19,117 bases of DNA from JAQBDA01 sp041301185 (GTDB lineage: Bacteria > Chloroflexota > Anaerolineae > Anaerolineales > UBA4823): NCBI GenBank assembly GCA_041301185.1, contig JBFYSV010000186.1, positions 1 to 19,117 of the forward strand. The letters run 5' to 3'. Shown piece by piece: positions 6,355-12,901 of the stretch. The position numbers were made by a program, and so were the translations under genes. Each line of letters opens with the position of its first letter. Positions within the stretch are counted from its first letter, which is position 1. A model generated the notes under the pieces. The model saw nothing but the letters and a program-made list of their open reading frames with translations. It was not told where the DNA came from and made no database searches.

Positions 6355-6903
6355 ATGAGCCATATTATGAAAGAACGTTACGAAAGTGAAATTGCGCCGG
6401 CATTGATGCAATCGCTTGACTTGAGCAACACCATGCAAGTGCCGCGCATCAAAAAAGTAGTCGTGAACATCGGCGTTGGTGAAGCCTTGGATAACGCCAA
6501 GGCTTTAGATGCTGCCGTTGCGGACCTTACCCAAATTGTAGGCCAAAAGCCGATCATCACCAAGGCGCGCAATAGCATAGCGAATTTCAAGCTGCGCGAG
6601 GGCAGGGCGATTGGGGTGAAAGTTACCTTGCGGGGTGACCGCATGTGGGCGTTTCTGGACCGCTTGGTGAATGTTGCCTTGCCACGTGTGCGTGACTTCC
6701 GGGGTGTTAACCCAGACGCCTTCGATGGGCGGGGTAACTATACCCTTGGCTTGCGTGAACAGCTGGTCTTCCCGGAGATCGAGTACGATAAGATCGACAA
6801 GCTGCGTGGTTTGGAGATTAGCATTGTAACTACAGCACGAGACGACGATGAAGGCAGACAGTTGCTGCAAATGCTTGGCATGCCGTTCAAGAAGGAAGGA
6901 TAG
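6355..6903 (+). CDS. rplE: 50S ribosomal protein L5
   Basis: The 182-residue product contains the L5 N-terminal region MKERYESEIAPALMQSLDLS, then VPRIKKVVVNIGVGEALDNA, and the signature LREGRAIGVKVTLRGDRMW. The C-terminal part has DFRGVNPDAFDGRGNYTLG and GLEISIVTTARDDDEGRQLL. L5 holds 5S rRNA in the central protuberance and touches P-site tRNA. I chose ATG 6355, 7 nt after AGGAG 6343-6347; GTG 6352 just before it is too close to that site. rpsN follows after 3 nt. Confidence 0.97.
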   Translation: MSHIMKERYESEIAPALMQSLDLSNTMQVPRIKKVVVNIGVGEALDNAKALDAAVADLTQIVGQKPIITKARNSIANFKLREGRAIGVKVTLRGDRMWAFLDRLVNVALPRVRDFRGVNPDAFDGRGNYTLGLREQLVFPEIEYDKIDKLRGLEISIVTTARDDDEGRQLLQMLGMPFKKEG

Positions 6904-6906
6904 GTA

Positions 6907-7089
6907 ATGGCGAAAAAGTGCATGCAATATCGTGAGATACGGCGAAAATACCCGATCCGGGTTCGCAATCGCTGTAAAGTATGTGGTCGCCCACGCGGAT
7001 ATATGCGTCGATTTGGATTATGCCGCATTTGCTTCCGTGAGCTGGCATTGGAAGGCAAAATCCCTGGTGTGGTGAAGTCGTCCTGGTAA
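6907..7089 (+). CDS. rpsN: 30S ribosomal protein S14, zinc-binding short form
   Basis: The 60-residue product is the short, zinc-dependent type of S14 (often called rpsZ or type Z). The cysteine pairs C23/C26 and C39/C42 lie in NRCKVCGRPRGYMRRFGLCR and the following IC. S14 sits in the small-subunit head near S3 and S19. The start lies 3 nt after the rplE stop, and AAGGAAGGA at the end of rplE is the ribosome-binding site. No second, zinc-free S14 is present in the window. Confidence 0.98.
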   Translation: MAKKCMQYREIRRKYPIRVRNRCKVCGRPRGYMRRFGLCRICFRELALEGKIPGVVKSSW

Positions 7090-7108
7090 CCGGGCGGAGG
7101 GTTAAGGT

Positions 7109-7522
7109 ATGAGTTTTAGTGATCCAATTGCAGATATGCTTACCCGCATTCGAAATGCGGTGATTGCAGGTCATACAACGGTGGCAATGCCAAGCTCGAA
7201 CCTGAAAGTGGCGATTGCTAAGATATTGAAGGAAGAGGGTTATATCAGCTCCCTCGAGGTTGTGGACGGAGATGCACCCGGGCACATAGTATTGCGCATC
7301 CGCCTGAAATACGTCGGCGAGCGCCGCGAACGAAAGCCGGTAATCACCGGCCTGGAGCGCGTCAGCCGCCCTGGTCGGCGGGTGTATACCGGTAGGCGTG
7401 AGATCCCCTGGGTGCTTTCTGGCATGGGTATCTCTATCCTGTCCACCCCCAAGGGTGTGATGACCGGCCAACGCGCTCGCCAACTGGGCGTGGGAGGCGA
7501 GATTCTTTGCAAAGTTTGGTAA
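7109..7522 (+). CDS. rpsH: 30S ribosomal protein S8
   Basis: The product has 137 residues. It starts MSFSDPIADMLTRIRNAVIA, as in nearly all S8, and the C-terminal signature STPKGVMTGQRARQLGVGGE ends in ILCKVW. S8 is a primary binder of 16S rRNA helix 21. In E. coli S8 is also the translational repressor of the spc operon, acting near the rplE start. No obvious equivalent was found at rplE here, where the spacer is only about 20 nt. A 100-nt structured spacer follows S8. The ribosome-binding site is the GGAGGG region at about 7096-7101. Confidence 0.98.
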   Translation: MSFSDPIADMLTRIRNAVIAGHTTVAMPSSNLKVAIAKILKEEGYISSLEVVDGDAPGHIVLRIRLKYVGERRERKPVITGLERVSRPGRRVYTGRREIPWVLSGMGISILSTPKGVMTGQRARQLGVGGEILCKVW

Positions 7523-7547
7523 ACGGGTTTGACCATCCGGGCTTTTG

Positions 7548-7586
7548 CCAGCAAAAAATGATCCGCCTGGGATCCCAGATTGCTGG
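7548..7586 (+). promoter_or_regulatory. Nested hairpin between rpsH and rplF
   Basis: CCAGCAA 7548-7554 is an exact inverted match to TTGCTGG 7580-7586. Inside it GATCC 7560-7564 pairs with GGATC 7570-7574 around a 5-nt loop, with 5-nt internal loops on both sides. The rplF ribosome-binding site GGAGGAGG lies downstream at about 7610-7617 and stays free. No U-run follows. The rest of the 100-nt spacer (7523-7622) contains no gene. The function is not known. Confidence 0.6.
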
Positions 7587-7622
7587 TTGTGCCCATCGAT
7601 TGTCAACCTGGAGGAGGTAACT

Positions 7623-8165
7623 GTGTCACGAATTGGTCGTATGCCGGTGGTCATACCAAAAGGCGTGGATATTGAAATCAAGGGTTCGCACGTGCGCGTA
7701 AAAGGACCGAATGGTGAGTTGGCGCGCACCTTCCCGGCAGCCATGAAGATCGAGATGGAAAATGGCGAGATTATTGTGCAGCGTCCTACGGATGAGAGCA
7801 TGCACAGAGCGCTGCATGGGATGACGCGGGCTTTGATTAATAACATGGTCGTGGGTGTGAGCTCTGGTTTTGAGAAAAAACTGGAAGTAAATGGTGTGGG
7901 TTACCGCGCCGAGCTATCGGGTAAAACCTTGGTTCTACATGTAGGTTATTCTCACCCTGTGATGATCGAGCCCCCCGAAGGGATTGTATTCGATTGGGAC
8001 GCGCGTTCACGGCAGATCAAGATAACCGGCTATGATAAAGAGATGGTTGGCCAGGTGGCAGCGAATATCCGCCGAGTGCGCCCTCCGGAGCCATATAAAG
8101 GCAAAGGCATTAAATACTTAGAAGAGAAGCTCCGCCGTAAGGCTGGTAAAGCAGGTAAGGTGTAA
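7623..8165 (+). CDS. rplF: 50S ribosomal protein L6
   Basis: The 180-residue product starts MSRIGRMPVVIPKGVDIEIK (GTG start), the normal L6 beginning. Both L6 repeat domains are present, with the family signature INNMVVGVSSGFEKKLEVNG and the C-terminal RRVRPPEPYKGKGIKYLEEK. L6 is near the sarcin-ricin loop and the factor-binding site. GTG 7623 follows the strong GAGGAGG at 7611-7617. A longer reading frame from 7545 would add 26 residues encoded in the upstream hairpin and has no family support, so I reject it. Confidence 0.97.
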   Translation: MSRIGRMPVVIPKGVDIEIKGSHVRVKGPNGELARTFPAAMKIEMENGEIIVQRPTDESMHRALHGMTRALINNMVVGVSSGFEKKLEVNGVGYRAELSGKTLVLHVGYSHPVMIEPPEGIVFDWDARSRQIKITGYDKEMVGQVAANIRRVRPPEPYKGKGIKYLEEKLRRKAGKAGKV

Positions 8166-8168
8166 TCT

Positions 8169-8537
8169 ATGAGCGCAAAAAAATCACGTTCCGTAGCCCG
8201 ATCTCGCCGGCACGTGCGTGTCCGGAAGAAAGTCTATGGCACTTCTGGACAACCCCGCCTGAATGTGTTTCGCAGCGTAGCGGAAATCTATGCTCAGGTG
8301 ATTGACGATGAGCAAGGTCGCACCCTGGTAGCAGCCTCCAGTATTGACCGAGAGCTGCGCCCGGATATGTCTGGCCTCAAGAAGGCCGAACAGGCGCGGC
8401 TGGTAGGGAAAACTTTGGCTCAGCGGGCATTATCCAAAGGGGTAACCCGTGTGGTTTTCGACCGGGGTGGTTTCCGCTATATTGGTCGTGTGAAAGCGTT
8501 GGCAGATGGGGCGCGAGAAGGCGGCCTCGAATTCTAA
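8169..8537 (+). CDS. rplR: 50S ribosomal protein L18
   Basis: The product has 122 residues. The basic N-terminal tail (KKSRSVARSRRHVRVRKKVY) is followed by GTSGQPRLNVFRSVAEIYAQ and VIDDEQGRTLVAASS, the L18 core, and the C-terminal VFDRGGFRYIGRVKALADGA. L18 binds 5S rRNA together with L5. The gene starts 3 nt after rplF and is followed by a 62-nt spacer with alternative hairpins. Confidence 0.98.
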   Translation: MSAKKSRSVARSRRHVRVRKKVYGTSGQPRLNVFRSVAEIYAQVIDDEQGRTLVAASSIDRELRPDMSGLKKAEQARLVGKTLAQRALSKGVTRVVFDRGGFRYIGRVKALADGAREGGLEF

Positions 8538-8548
8538 GCCCGGGCAGC

Positions 8549-8583
8549 CCAGGCGCTGGAATACCAAGCCTGGAGCGCCAGGC
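8549..8583 (+). promoter_or_regulatory. Alternative hairpins upstream of rpsE
   Basis: Three 6-nt segments form a possible switch. CCAGGC 8549-8554 and CCAGGC 8578-8583 are identical, and GCCTGG 8568-8573 between them is complementary to both. The downstream option is a tight stem with a 4-nt AGCG loop; the upstream option spans 13 nt, with a GG/CC pair inside. A third option pairs CCAGGCGCT 8549-8557 with AGCGCCAGG 8574-8582 with one mismatch. The rpsE ribosome-binding site GGAG 8590-8593 lies only 6 nt after the last arm. This arrangement resembles a translational control element, but that is inference. A palindrome, GCCCGGGC, lies at 8538-8545. Confidence 0.6.
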
Positions 8584-8599
8584 AAGGATGGAGTAAAAC

Positions 8600-9124
8600 A
8601 TGACGGATTTTTCAGAATTTGAACACGAGCTTGACGAGCGGGTGATTGATATTGCCCGGGTAGCGAAGGTTGTAAAAGGCGGCCGCCGGTTCTCGTTCCG
8701 TGTTACAGTAGTGGTTGGTGATAATCGTGGTAGCGTGGGAGTCGGCACCGGGAAAGCCAATGCGGTGCCGGATGCGATGCGCAAAGCCAGCGAACAGGCT
8801 CGCCGCAATATGCACAAAGTTTCGCTTTTTGAGACAACCATTCCCCACGAGGTGATCGGAGTGGTCAGTGGAGCAAAAGTGCTGCTCAAACCTGCCTCCC
8901 CCGGAACGGGTGTTATTGCGGGTGGTGGCGTGCGCGCCGTAATTGAAGCAGCCGGAATATCCGATATCCTGACCAAATCTCTCGGCAGCAGCAACTTGCT
9001 CAATGTGGTCTATGCCACTATGGAGGCGCTGGACCAGCTACGCTCACCTCAGGAAGTAGCCGCTATCCGCGGGAAATCGCCGAAGGATGTCACCCCGTTC
9101 TGGGAGCGGAGGAAAAATGCCTGA
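8600..9124 (+). CDS. rpsE: 30S ribosomal protein S5
   Basis: The product has 174 residues. The N-terminal double-stranded RNA-binding-like domain contains VKGGRRFSFRVTVVVGDNRG followed by SVGVGTGKANAVPDAMRKA, the S5 signature. The C-terminal domain shows GVIAGGGVRAVIEAAGISDI. S5 affects decoding accuracy and mRNA unwinding. GGAG 8590-8593 is 6 nt before ATG 8600. The last 8 nt overlap the beginning of rpmD. Confidence 0.98.
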   Translation: MTDFSEFEHELDERVIDIARVAKVVKGGRRFSFRVTVVVGDNRGSVGVGTGKANAVPDAMRKASEQARRNMHKVSLFETTIPHEVIGVVSGAKVLLKPASPGTGVIAGGGVRAVIEAAGISDILTKSLGSSNLLNVVYATMEALDQLRSPQEVAAIRGKSPKDVTPFWERRKNA

Positions 9125-9323
9125 GAAAAAAGCAAAAGATGTGAAAGTAGTCCGGGTAACGCTAGTGAAAAGTCCCATCGGCTACTCACAGCGCCACAAA
9201 GATACGATCAAAGCGCTTGGCTTGCACCGGATGCACCAGACGGTTGAACATAAGGATACTCCCTCGTTGCGCGGTATGCTTTATAAGGTTGCGCATCTGG
9301 TGGAAGTTGCGGAAGCCGAATAG
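9117..9323 (+). CDS. rpmD: 50S ribosomal protein L30
   Basis: The product has 68 residues from ATG 9117. After a short charged tail it shows the L30 fold, VVRVTLVKSPIGYSQRHKDT followed by IKALGLHRMHQTVEHKDTPS. L30 binds the large subunit near 5S rRNA. GGAGG 9108-9112, in the tail of rpsE, lies just upstream and the gene overlaps rpsE by 8 nt. An in-frame ATG at 9087 would add ten residues within rpsE and lacks a good binding site. The family is usually about 60 residues, so the tail is a little longer than normal. Confidence 0.96.
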   Translation: MPEKKAKDVKVVRVTLVKSPIGYSQRHKDTIKALGLHRMHQTVEHKDTPSLRGMLYKVAHLVEVAEAE

Positions 9324-9329
9324 GTTTTG

Positions 9330-9376
9330 TGTTTCCTTGAATCAAACCATCCGGGTTTGTTGAGCGATAGGAAGCA
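9330..9376 (+). promoter_or_regulatory. Nested hairpin between rpmD and rplO
   Basis: The outer stem pairs TGTTTCCT 9330-9337 with AGGAAGCA 9369-9376 (8 pairs, one of them G-U). Inside, CAAACC 9343-9348 pairs exactly with GGTTTG 9354-9359 around a 5-nt loop. The rplO ribosome-binding site GAGGAA 9385-9390 is just downstream and free. There is no U-run at the 3' side. The function is unknown. Confidence 0.55.
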
Positions 9377-9395
9377 AACGTTTTGAGGAATATCG

Positions 9396-9851
9396 ATGAA
9401 ATTACATGATCTGAAACCGAATGATGGAAGCAAGAAAGACCGCAAGCGCGTCGGTCGGGGTACTGCCGCGGGTCAGGGAAAGACCTCCGGTCGGGGTACC
9501 AAAGGCCAGGGAGCGCGTTCGGGCGGTGGAGCTCGCTTGTATCACCAGGGTGGCAACCTACCGTTCTTCCGCCGCTTGCCTTTTGTGCGTGGTAAGGGCT
9601 TCACCCCCCTGAACCGGACTGAATACAACGAGGTCAATGTTGACCAGCTGGCTGATTTCCTTGCTGGAAGTGTCGTTTCTCCTGAGACCTTGGAAGATGC
9701 TCGCCTGCTGCGGGATATCCGCAAGCCGGTTGTCATCCTGGGCAGAGGCGAATTAAATGTTGCCCTGAAAGTGCAGGTTCACCGGGTGAGCAAAAGCGCT
9801 CAATCTAAGATTGAAGCTGCTGGTGGACAGGTGGAAATCCTGGAGATGTAA
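9396..9851 (+). CDS. rplO: 50S ribosomal protein L15
   Basis: The product has 151 residues. It starts MKLHDLKPNDGSKKDRKRVG, with the glycine- and arginine-rich N-terminal extension that L15 threads into 23S rRNA (GRGTAAGQGKTSGRGTKGQG). The globular C-terminal half includes RLPFVRGKGFTPLNRTEYNE and ends KSAQSKIEAAGGQVEILEM, the family signature. It precedes secY, as in most bacteria. Confidence 0.98.
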   Translation: MKLHDLKPNDGSKKDRKRVGRGTAAGQGKTSGRGTKGQGARSGGGARLYHQGGNLPFFRRLPFVRGKGFTPLNRTEYNEVNVDQLADFLAGSVVSPETLEDARLLRDIRKPVVILGRGELNVALKVQVHRVSKSAQSKIEAAGGQVEILEM

Positions 9852-9886
9852 GCGGGTGAGCATGGCTGTATTTGGCAAAAACCCGT
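9852..9886 (+). promoter_or_regulatory. Small inverted repeat upstream of secY
   Basis: GCGGGT 9852-9857 can pair with ACCCGT 9881-9886 (five Watson-Crick pairs and one G-U) across a 23-nt loop. This is the weakest of the spacer structures, since the stem is short and the loop is large. The secY ribosome-binding site AGGAG 9904-9908 lies downstream. I list it for completeness because most of the longer spacers in the cluster have an inverted repeat. Confidence 0.3.
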
Positions 9887-9918
9887 TTGCACTCCGTATA
9901 CAAAGGAGCCAATAAACT

Positions 9919-11256
9919 ATGAAGCGGTCTGCCTGGCGATATTTATGGTCAGCACGTGATATCCGCCGCAAGCTTCTCATTACGCTGCTTATCCTAGCGA
10001 TCTACCGCTTTATGGCCCACGTGCCAGTCCCTGGCGTCAACCGTGAAGCGATCGCTTCGATTCTCGCTGGGGGTGGAGCTGGTTCAACGCTGGTGAACCT
10101 GCTGGACCTACTTTCGGGTGGAACAGTATCGAACTTCTCCGTAATGGCAATGGGCGTGTACCCGTACATCACCGCCCAGATTATCTTGCAGCTTCTGGTG
10201 CCGATCATCCCGGCAATGCAAAAACGGATGCAAGACGATCCCCGGGAAGGGCAAAAGTGGATGGATAAATGGACGATCATCCTGGCGGTGCCGATGGCGG
10301 CGCTGCAGGCGATCGGTCAGATCAATATTTTCAATTCCTTTACAACGACGCCCATCCTGGACAACTTTGGCTTCACGGCAGAGACCTGGCTGTCATCCTT
10401 GACGGTGATTATCAGCATGACTGCTGGGACCATGTTCGCCATCTGGTTGGGAGAGCTGATTTCCGAGTATGGCGTGCGCAACCAGGGCTTGTCTTTGATC
10501 ATTTTTGCTGGCATCGTGGCGGGTATACCGAGCAATTTGCTCAGCTTGCTATCGGATGAGCAGACGCGCTGGTTTGTGCTGATCTTCCTGATCCTGCTGC
10601 TGGTTATGATCATCTTTGCGATTGTCTTTGTTCAACAGGGTCGCCGCAACGTGCCCGTGATGTATCCGGGTCGGCGTGTGGGTAACCGCATGTCAATGCC
10701 AGTGAAAGGCACGCTGCCTTTGATGGTGAATATGGCGGGCATGATCCCGATCATTTTTGCCCAATCTTTGCTCACTTTCCCGGCGATTGTTGCCAGCTTT
10801 TTCACAGGCTCTGAGATAGCTTGGGTGAGTAATGTGGCGCTAACAATCCAAAACTTGTTTAGTGGGCAAGGCTCTTTTTACTGGATTATGTACTTCATCA
10901 TGGTGGTTGGGTTCACGTTTTTCTACACCGATATCTTGTTCGCACAGCAAAACTACGGCGAGAACTTGAAAAGGGTAGGGGCTCAGATCCCAGGCGTATC
11001 GCGTGGCGCGCCAACTCAAAAGTACCTGACCAAAGTATTGCGTCGCATCACTTTGCCTGGGGCGGTATTCCTGGGATTGGTTGCCATCACACCGTTCTTG
11101 CTGGGCTTGATCCTGCCCTTTGGGCAGAACTCCAACCTGCTACTGGTTTCATCCGCCGGCTTGTTGATCGTGGTGGGTGTAGTACGTGACCTGTTCTTTA
11201 ATATCGAAGCCGAGCTCAAGCTGCATGGCTATGATGACGCTTTGCTCATCCGCTAA
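9919..11256 (+). CDS. secY: Protein translocase channel subunit SecY
   Basis: The 445-residue product is a normal length for bacterial SecY, the pore of the Sec translocon in the cytoplasmic membrane. About ten hydrophobic membrane segments are visible. Family landmarks include HVPVPGVN near residue 35, NFSVMAMGVYPYITAQIILQ (transmembrane segment 2 region), VRNQGLSLIIFAGIVAGIPS and the cytoplasmic loop with NLKRVGAQIPGVSRGAPTQK before the last segments. AGGAG 9904-9908 lies 10 nt before ATG 9919. Placement between rplO and adk is standard. SecE and SecG are not in the window. Confidence 0.98.
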   Translation: MKRSAWRYLWSARDIRRKLLITLLILAIYRFMAHVPVPGVNREAIASILAGGGAGSTLVNLLDLLSGGTVSNFSVMAMGVYPYITAQIILQLLVPIIPAMQKRMQDDPREGQKWMDKWTIILAVPMAALQAIGQINIFNSFTTTPILDNFGFTAETWLSSLTVIISMTAGTMFAIWLGELISEYGVRNQGLSLIIFAGIVAGIPSNLLSLLSDEQTRWFVLIFLILLLVMIIFAIVFVQQGRRNVPVMYPGRRVGNRMSMPVKGTLPLMVNMAGMIPIIFAQSLLTFPAIVASFFTGSEIAWVSNVALTIQNLFSGQGSFYWIMYFIMVVGFTFFYTDILFAQQNYGENLKRVGAQIPGVSRGAPTQKYLTKVLRRITLPGAVFLGLVAITPFLLGLILPFGQNSNLLLVSSAGLLIVVGVVRDLFFNIEAELKLHGYDDALLIR

Positions 11257-11268
11257 GGAAAGCTAAGC

Positions 11269-11916
11269 ATGCCGACTTATTATGTCTTGCTGGGACCACC
11301 TGGCGCCGGAAAGGGAACTCAGGCCCAAATTGTTTCAAAGACCCTGGGTTTAGCACATATCTCATCAGGAGATATCTTCCGGGAGCACCTGAAGAACCAG
11401 ACGGAACTCGGCAATCTGGCGAAAGGCTACATGGACCGCGGCGAGCTGGTTCCGGATGATGTGACGATTGCCATGATCCGTGAGCGGCTTTCTCGCCCAG
11501 ACTGCCAACCGGGAGCGCTCTTAGATGGTTTTCCGCGCACGCCTGCTCAGGCCGATGCACTACAGAATATGCTGGCTGATTTTAATGGCAAGGTGAATGC
11601 AGTGCCTTATATCAGCGTGCCAGAAGCGGTGCTGGTAGAACGCTTGACCGGTCGCTGGACTTGCAAGGCTGAGGGGCACGTCTTTCACGAAAAATTCAAT
11701 CCGCCCGAAAAGGCGGGCATCTGTGATCATGATGGTTCAGAACTTTACCAGCGGGATGACGATAAGGCGGAGACGGTGAAGCGCCGTATCCGGGTGTATC
11801 TTGACCAGACCTTGCCGCTCATTGAATACTACCGAAATGCTGGTACGTTGCTGGAGATCGATGGCACGCAATCCATTGAACAAGTGACGGCCGATTTACT
11901 GGCTGGGCTTGGTTAG
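11269..11916 (+). CDS. adk: Adenylate kinase, long form with an unusual LID
   Basis: The 215-residue product is a long-type adenylate kinase, which interconverts ATP plus AMP with two ADP. The P-loop GPPGAGKGT is at residues 9-17 and LLDGFPRTPAQA is near residue 84. The LID domain runs from about residue 124 to 163 and ends ELYQRDDD. The usual LID has four zinc cysteines, or C-C-C-D as in B. subtilis; here the positions are C132, E135, C152 and D155, so the second cysteine is glutamate. It may still bind a metal or may be held by hydrogen bonds. The gene starts 12 nt after secY, in the common secY-adk-map order. Confidence 0.97.
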   Translation: MPTYYVLLGPPGAGKGTQAQIVSKTLGLAHISSGDIFREHLKNQTELGNLAKGYMDRGELVPDDVTIAMIRERLSRPDCQPGALLDGFPRTPAQADALQNMLADFNGKVNAVPYISVPEAVLVERLTGRWTCKAEGHVFHEKFNPPEKAGICDHDGSELYQRDDDKAETVKRRIRVYLDQTLPLIEYYRNAGTLLEIDGTQSIEQVTADLLAGLG

Positions 11917-11934
11917 TGTTTGGTTGGGATGAGT

Positions 11935-12720
11935 ATGCAACGTGGCATTTACATCAAGAGTGATCAAGAGCTTGCCGTCATGCGCGAGGCGGGGCGTATT
12001 AATGCCCTGGCTCTGGCAGCTACTCGGGAGCTGCTCCGCCCAGGAGTCATTACAGCGGACCTGGATGCGGCAGCTGCTGAGGTGATTCGCGAGCATGGAG
12101 CCAAACCGGCTTTCCTGGGTGTGATGGGCGCTTATCCCTACCCGGCGACCATTACTGCCAGCATCAATGAAGAGTTGGTGCACGGTATTCCTGGAAAGCG
12201 CAAGCTCAAAGAGGGCGATATCATCTCGATCGATTGCGGGGCGATCTTTGAGGGATATGTCGGTGACGCTGCGTATACCGCCGGGGTAGGAGAAATTTCA
12301 GCCGGGGCTCAAAAGCTGATTGAGGTCACCCGAAAATCGCTCGAGATCGGCATCCAGAAATTGCGCCCGGGGAACCGGGTGGGAGATGTGGGAGCTGCTA
12401 TCCAGGAATTTGTGGAGGGTCAGGGTTACCATCTCACCCGAGAGTACACCGGACACGGTGTTGGACGGGCTATGTGGGAGGGACCCCAGGTACCCAATTA
12501 TGGCGTAGCCGGACGCGGTATCGTTCTCAGGAAAGGGATGACAATTGCCCTGGAGCCTATGGTGCTGATCGGTACGCAACAGACCCAGGTGCTGCCCGAT
12601 CAGTGGACGGTGGCTTCCCGAGATGGTTCTCTAACTGCCCATTTTGAACATAGTGTGGCGGTGACCGATGGTGATCCGTTGATCTTGACAGCAATAGACG
12701 ATGCTGGACGAGATTTCTGA
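11935..12720 (+). CDS. map: Methionine aminopeptidase, type I
   Basis: The 261-residue product removes the N-terminal methionine from new proteins. The five metal ligands of the family are all seen: D100 (ISIDCGA), D111 (GYVGDAA), H174 (YTGHGVGR), E207 (ALEPM) and E238 (AHFEH). The substrate histidine H83 lies in VHGIPG. The start is not certain. I use ATG 11935, because the protein then begins MQRGIYIKSDQELAVMREAG, close to the family start. ATG 11929 or TTG 11920 in the same frame are alternatives; no start has a strong ribosome-binding site (best is GGGATGAG before 11935). The gene follows adk by less than 20 nt. Confidence 0.94.
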   Translation: MQRGIYIKSDQELAVMREAGRINALALAATRELLRPGVITADLDAAAAEVIREHGAKPAFLGVMGAYPYPATITASINEELVHGIPGKRKLKEGDIISIDCGAIFEGYVGDAAYTAGVGEISAGAQKLIEVTRKSLEIGIQKLRPGNRVGDVGAAIQEFVEGQGYHLTREYTGHGVGRAMWEGPQVPNYGVAGRGIVLRKGMTIALEPMVLIGTQQTQVLPDQWTVASRDGSLTAHFEHSVAVTDGDPLILTAIDDAGRDF

Positions 12721-12733
12721 TAGCGGGTATAAT
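12705..12733 (+). promoter_or_regulatory. Candidate sigma-70-type promoter for the alpha-operon block
   Basis: A perfect -10 hexamer, TATAAT, is at 12728-12733. Seventeen bases upstream is TGGACG at 12705-12710, matching four of six positions of the -35 consensus TTGACA. The -35 part lies within the last codons of map and the -10 just after its stop. Transcription would begin near 12740, right where a small hairpin starts, and would cover rpmJ-rpsM-rpsK-rpsD-rpoA-rplQ. The call rests on pattern only. Confidence 0.55.
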
Positions 12734-12740
12734 GGAAAAT

Positions 12741-12758
12741 TCGGCTGGTAAGAGCCGA
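12741..12758 (+). promoter_or_regulatory. Small hairpin at the predicted 5' end of the rpmJ transcript
   Basis: TCGGCT 12741-12746 is an exact inverted match to AGCCGA 12753-12758 with a 6-nt loop. It lies directly downstream of the candidate -10 box and upstream of the rpmJ ribosome-binding site AAAGGAG at about 12767-12773. If the promoter is real, it would form at the extreme 5' end of the transcript, where such stems often protect RNA from decay. No U-run follows. Confidence 0.5.
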
Positions 12759-12781
12759 CCCGAACTAAAGGAGCGAGAAAA

Positions 12782-12895
12782 ATGAAGGTTTCTTCGTCTG
12801 TAAAGAAGCGCTGTGCAAAATGCAAGATTGTCAAGCGCAAAGGTATAGTGTACGTTATATGTGAGAATCCGAAACATAAACAGCGACAGGGATGA
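12782..12895 (+). CDS. rpmJ: 50S ribosomal protein L36, zinc-binding form
   Basis: This very short gene encodes 37 residues and begins MKVSSSVKKRCAKCKIVKRK. The zinc ligands of the family are present: C11, C14, C27 and H32, the last in ENPKHKQRQG. L36 stabilises 23S rRNA in the large subunit. AAAGGAG upstream gives good spacing to ATG 12782. Its place before rpsM is standard, but infA, which often sits between map and rpmJ, is absent here. Confidence 0.97.
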   Translation: MKVSSSVKKRCAKCKIVKRKGIVYVICENPKHKQRQG

Positions 12896-12901
12896 TGAAT
12901 T

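Noticed and set aside
7545..7622. N-terminal extension of L6
   Set aside because: The added residues are unlike L6 and GTG 7623 follows GAGGAGG with normal spacing.
6887..7846. A 319-codon open frame on the minus strand
   Set aside because: It lies antisense to S14, S8 and L6, which are certain genes, and its translation has no recognisable domain.
9872..9902. Possible promoter upstream of secY (TTGGCA, 19 bp, TATACA)
   Set aside because: The spacing is long, the -10 match is partial, and the start would fall at the ribosome-binding site.
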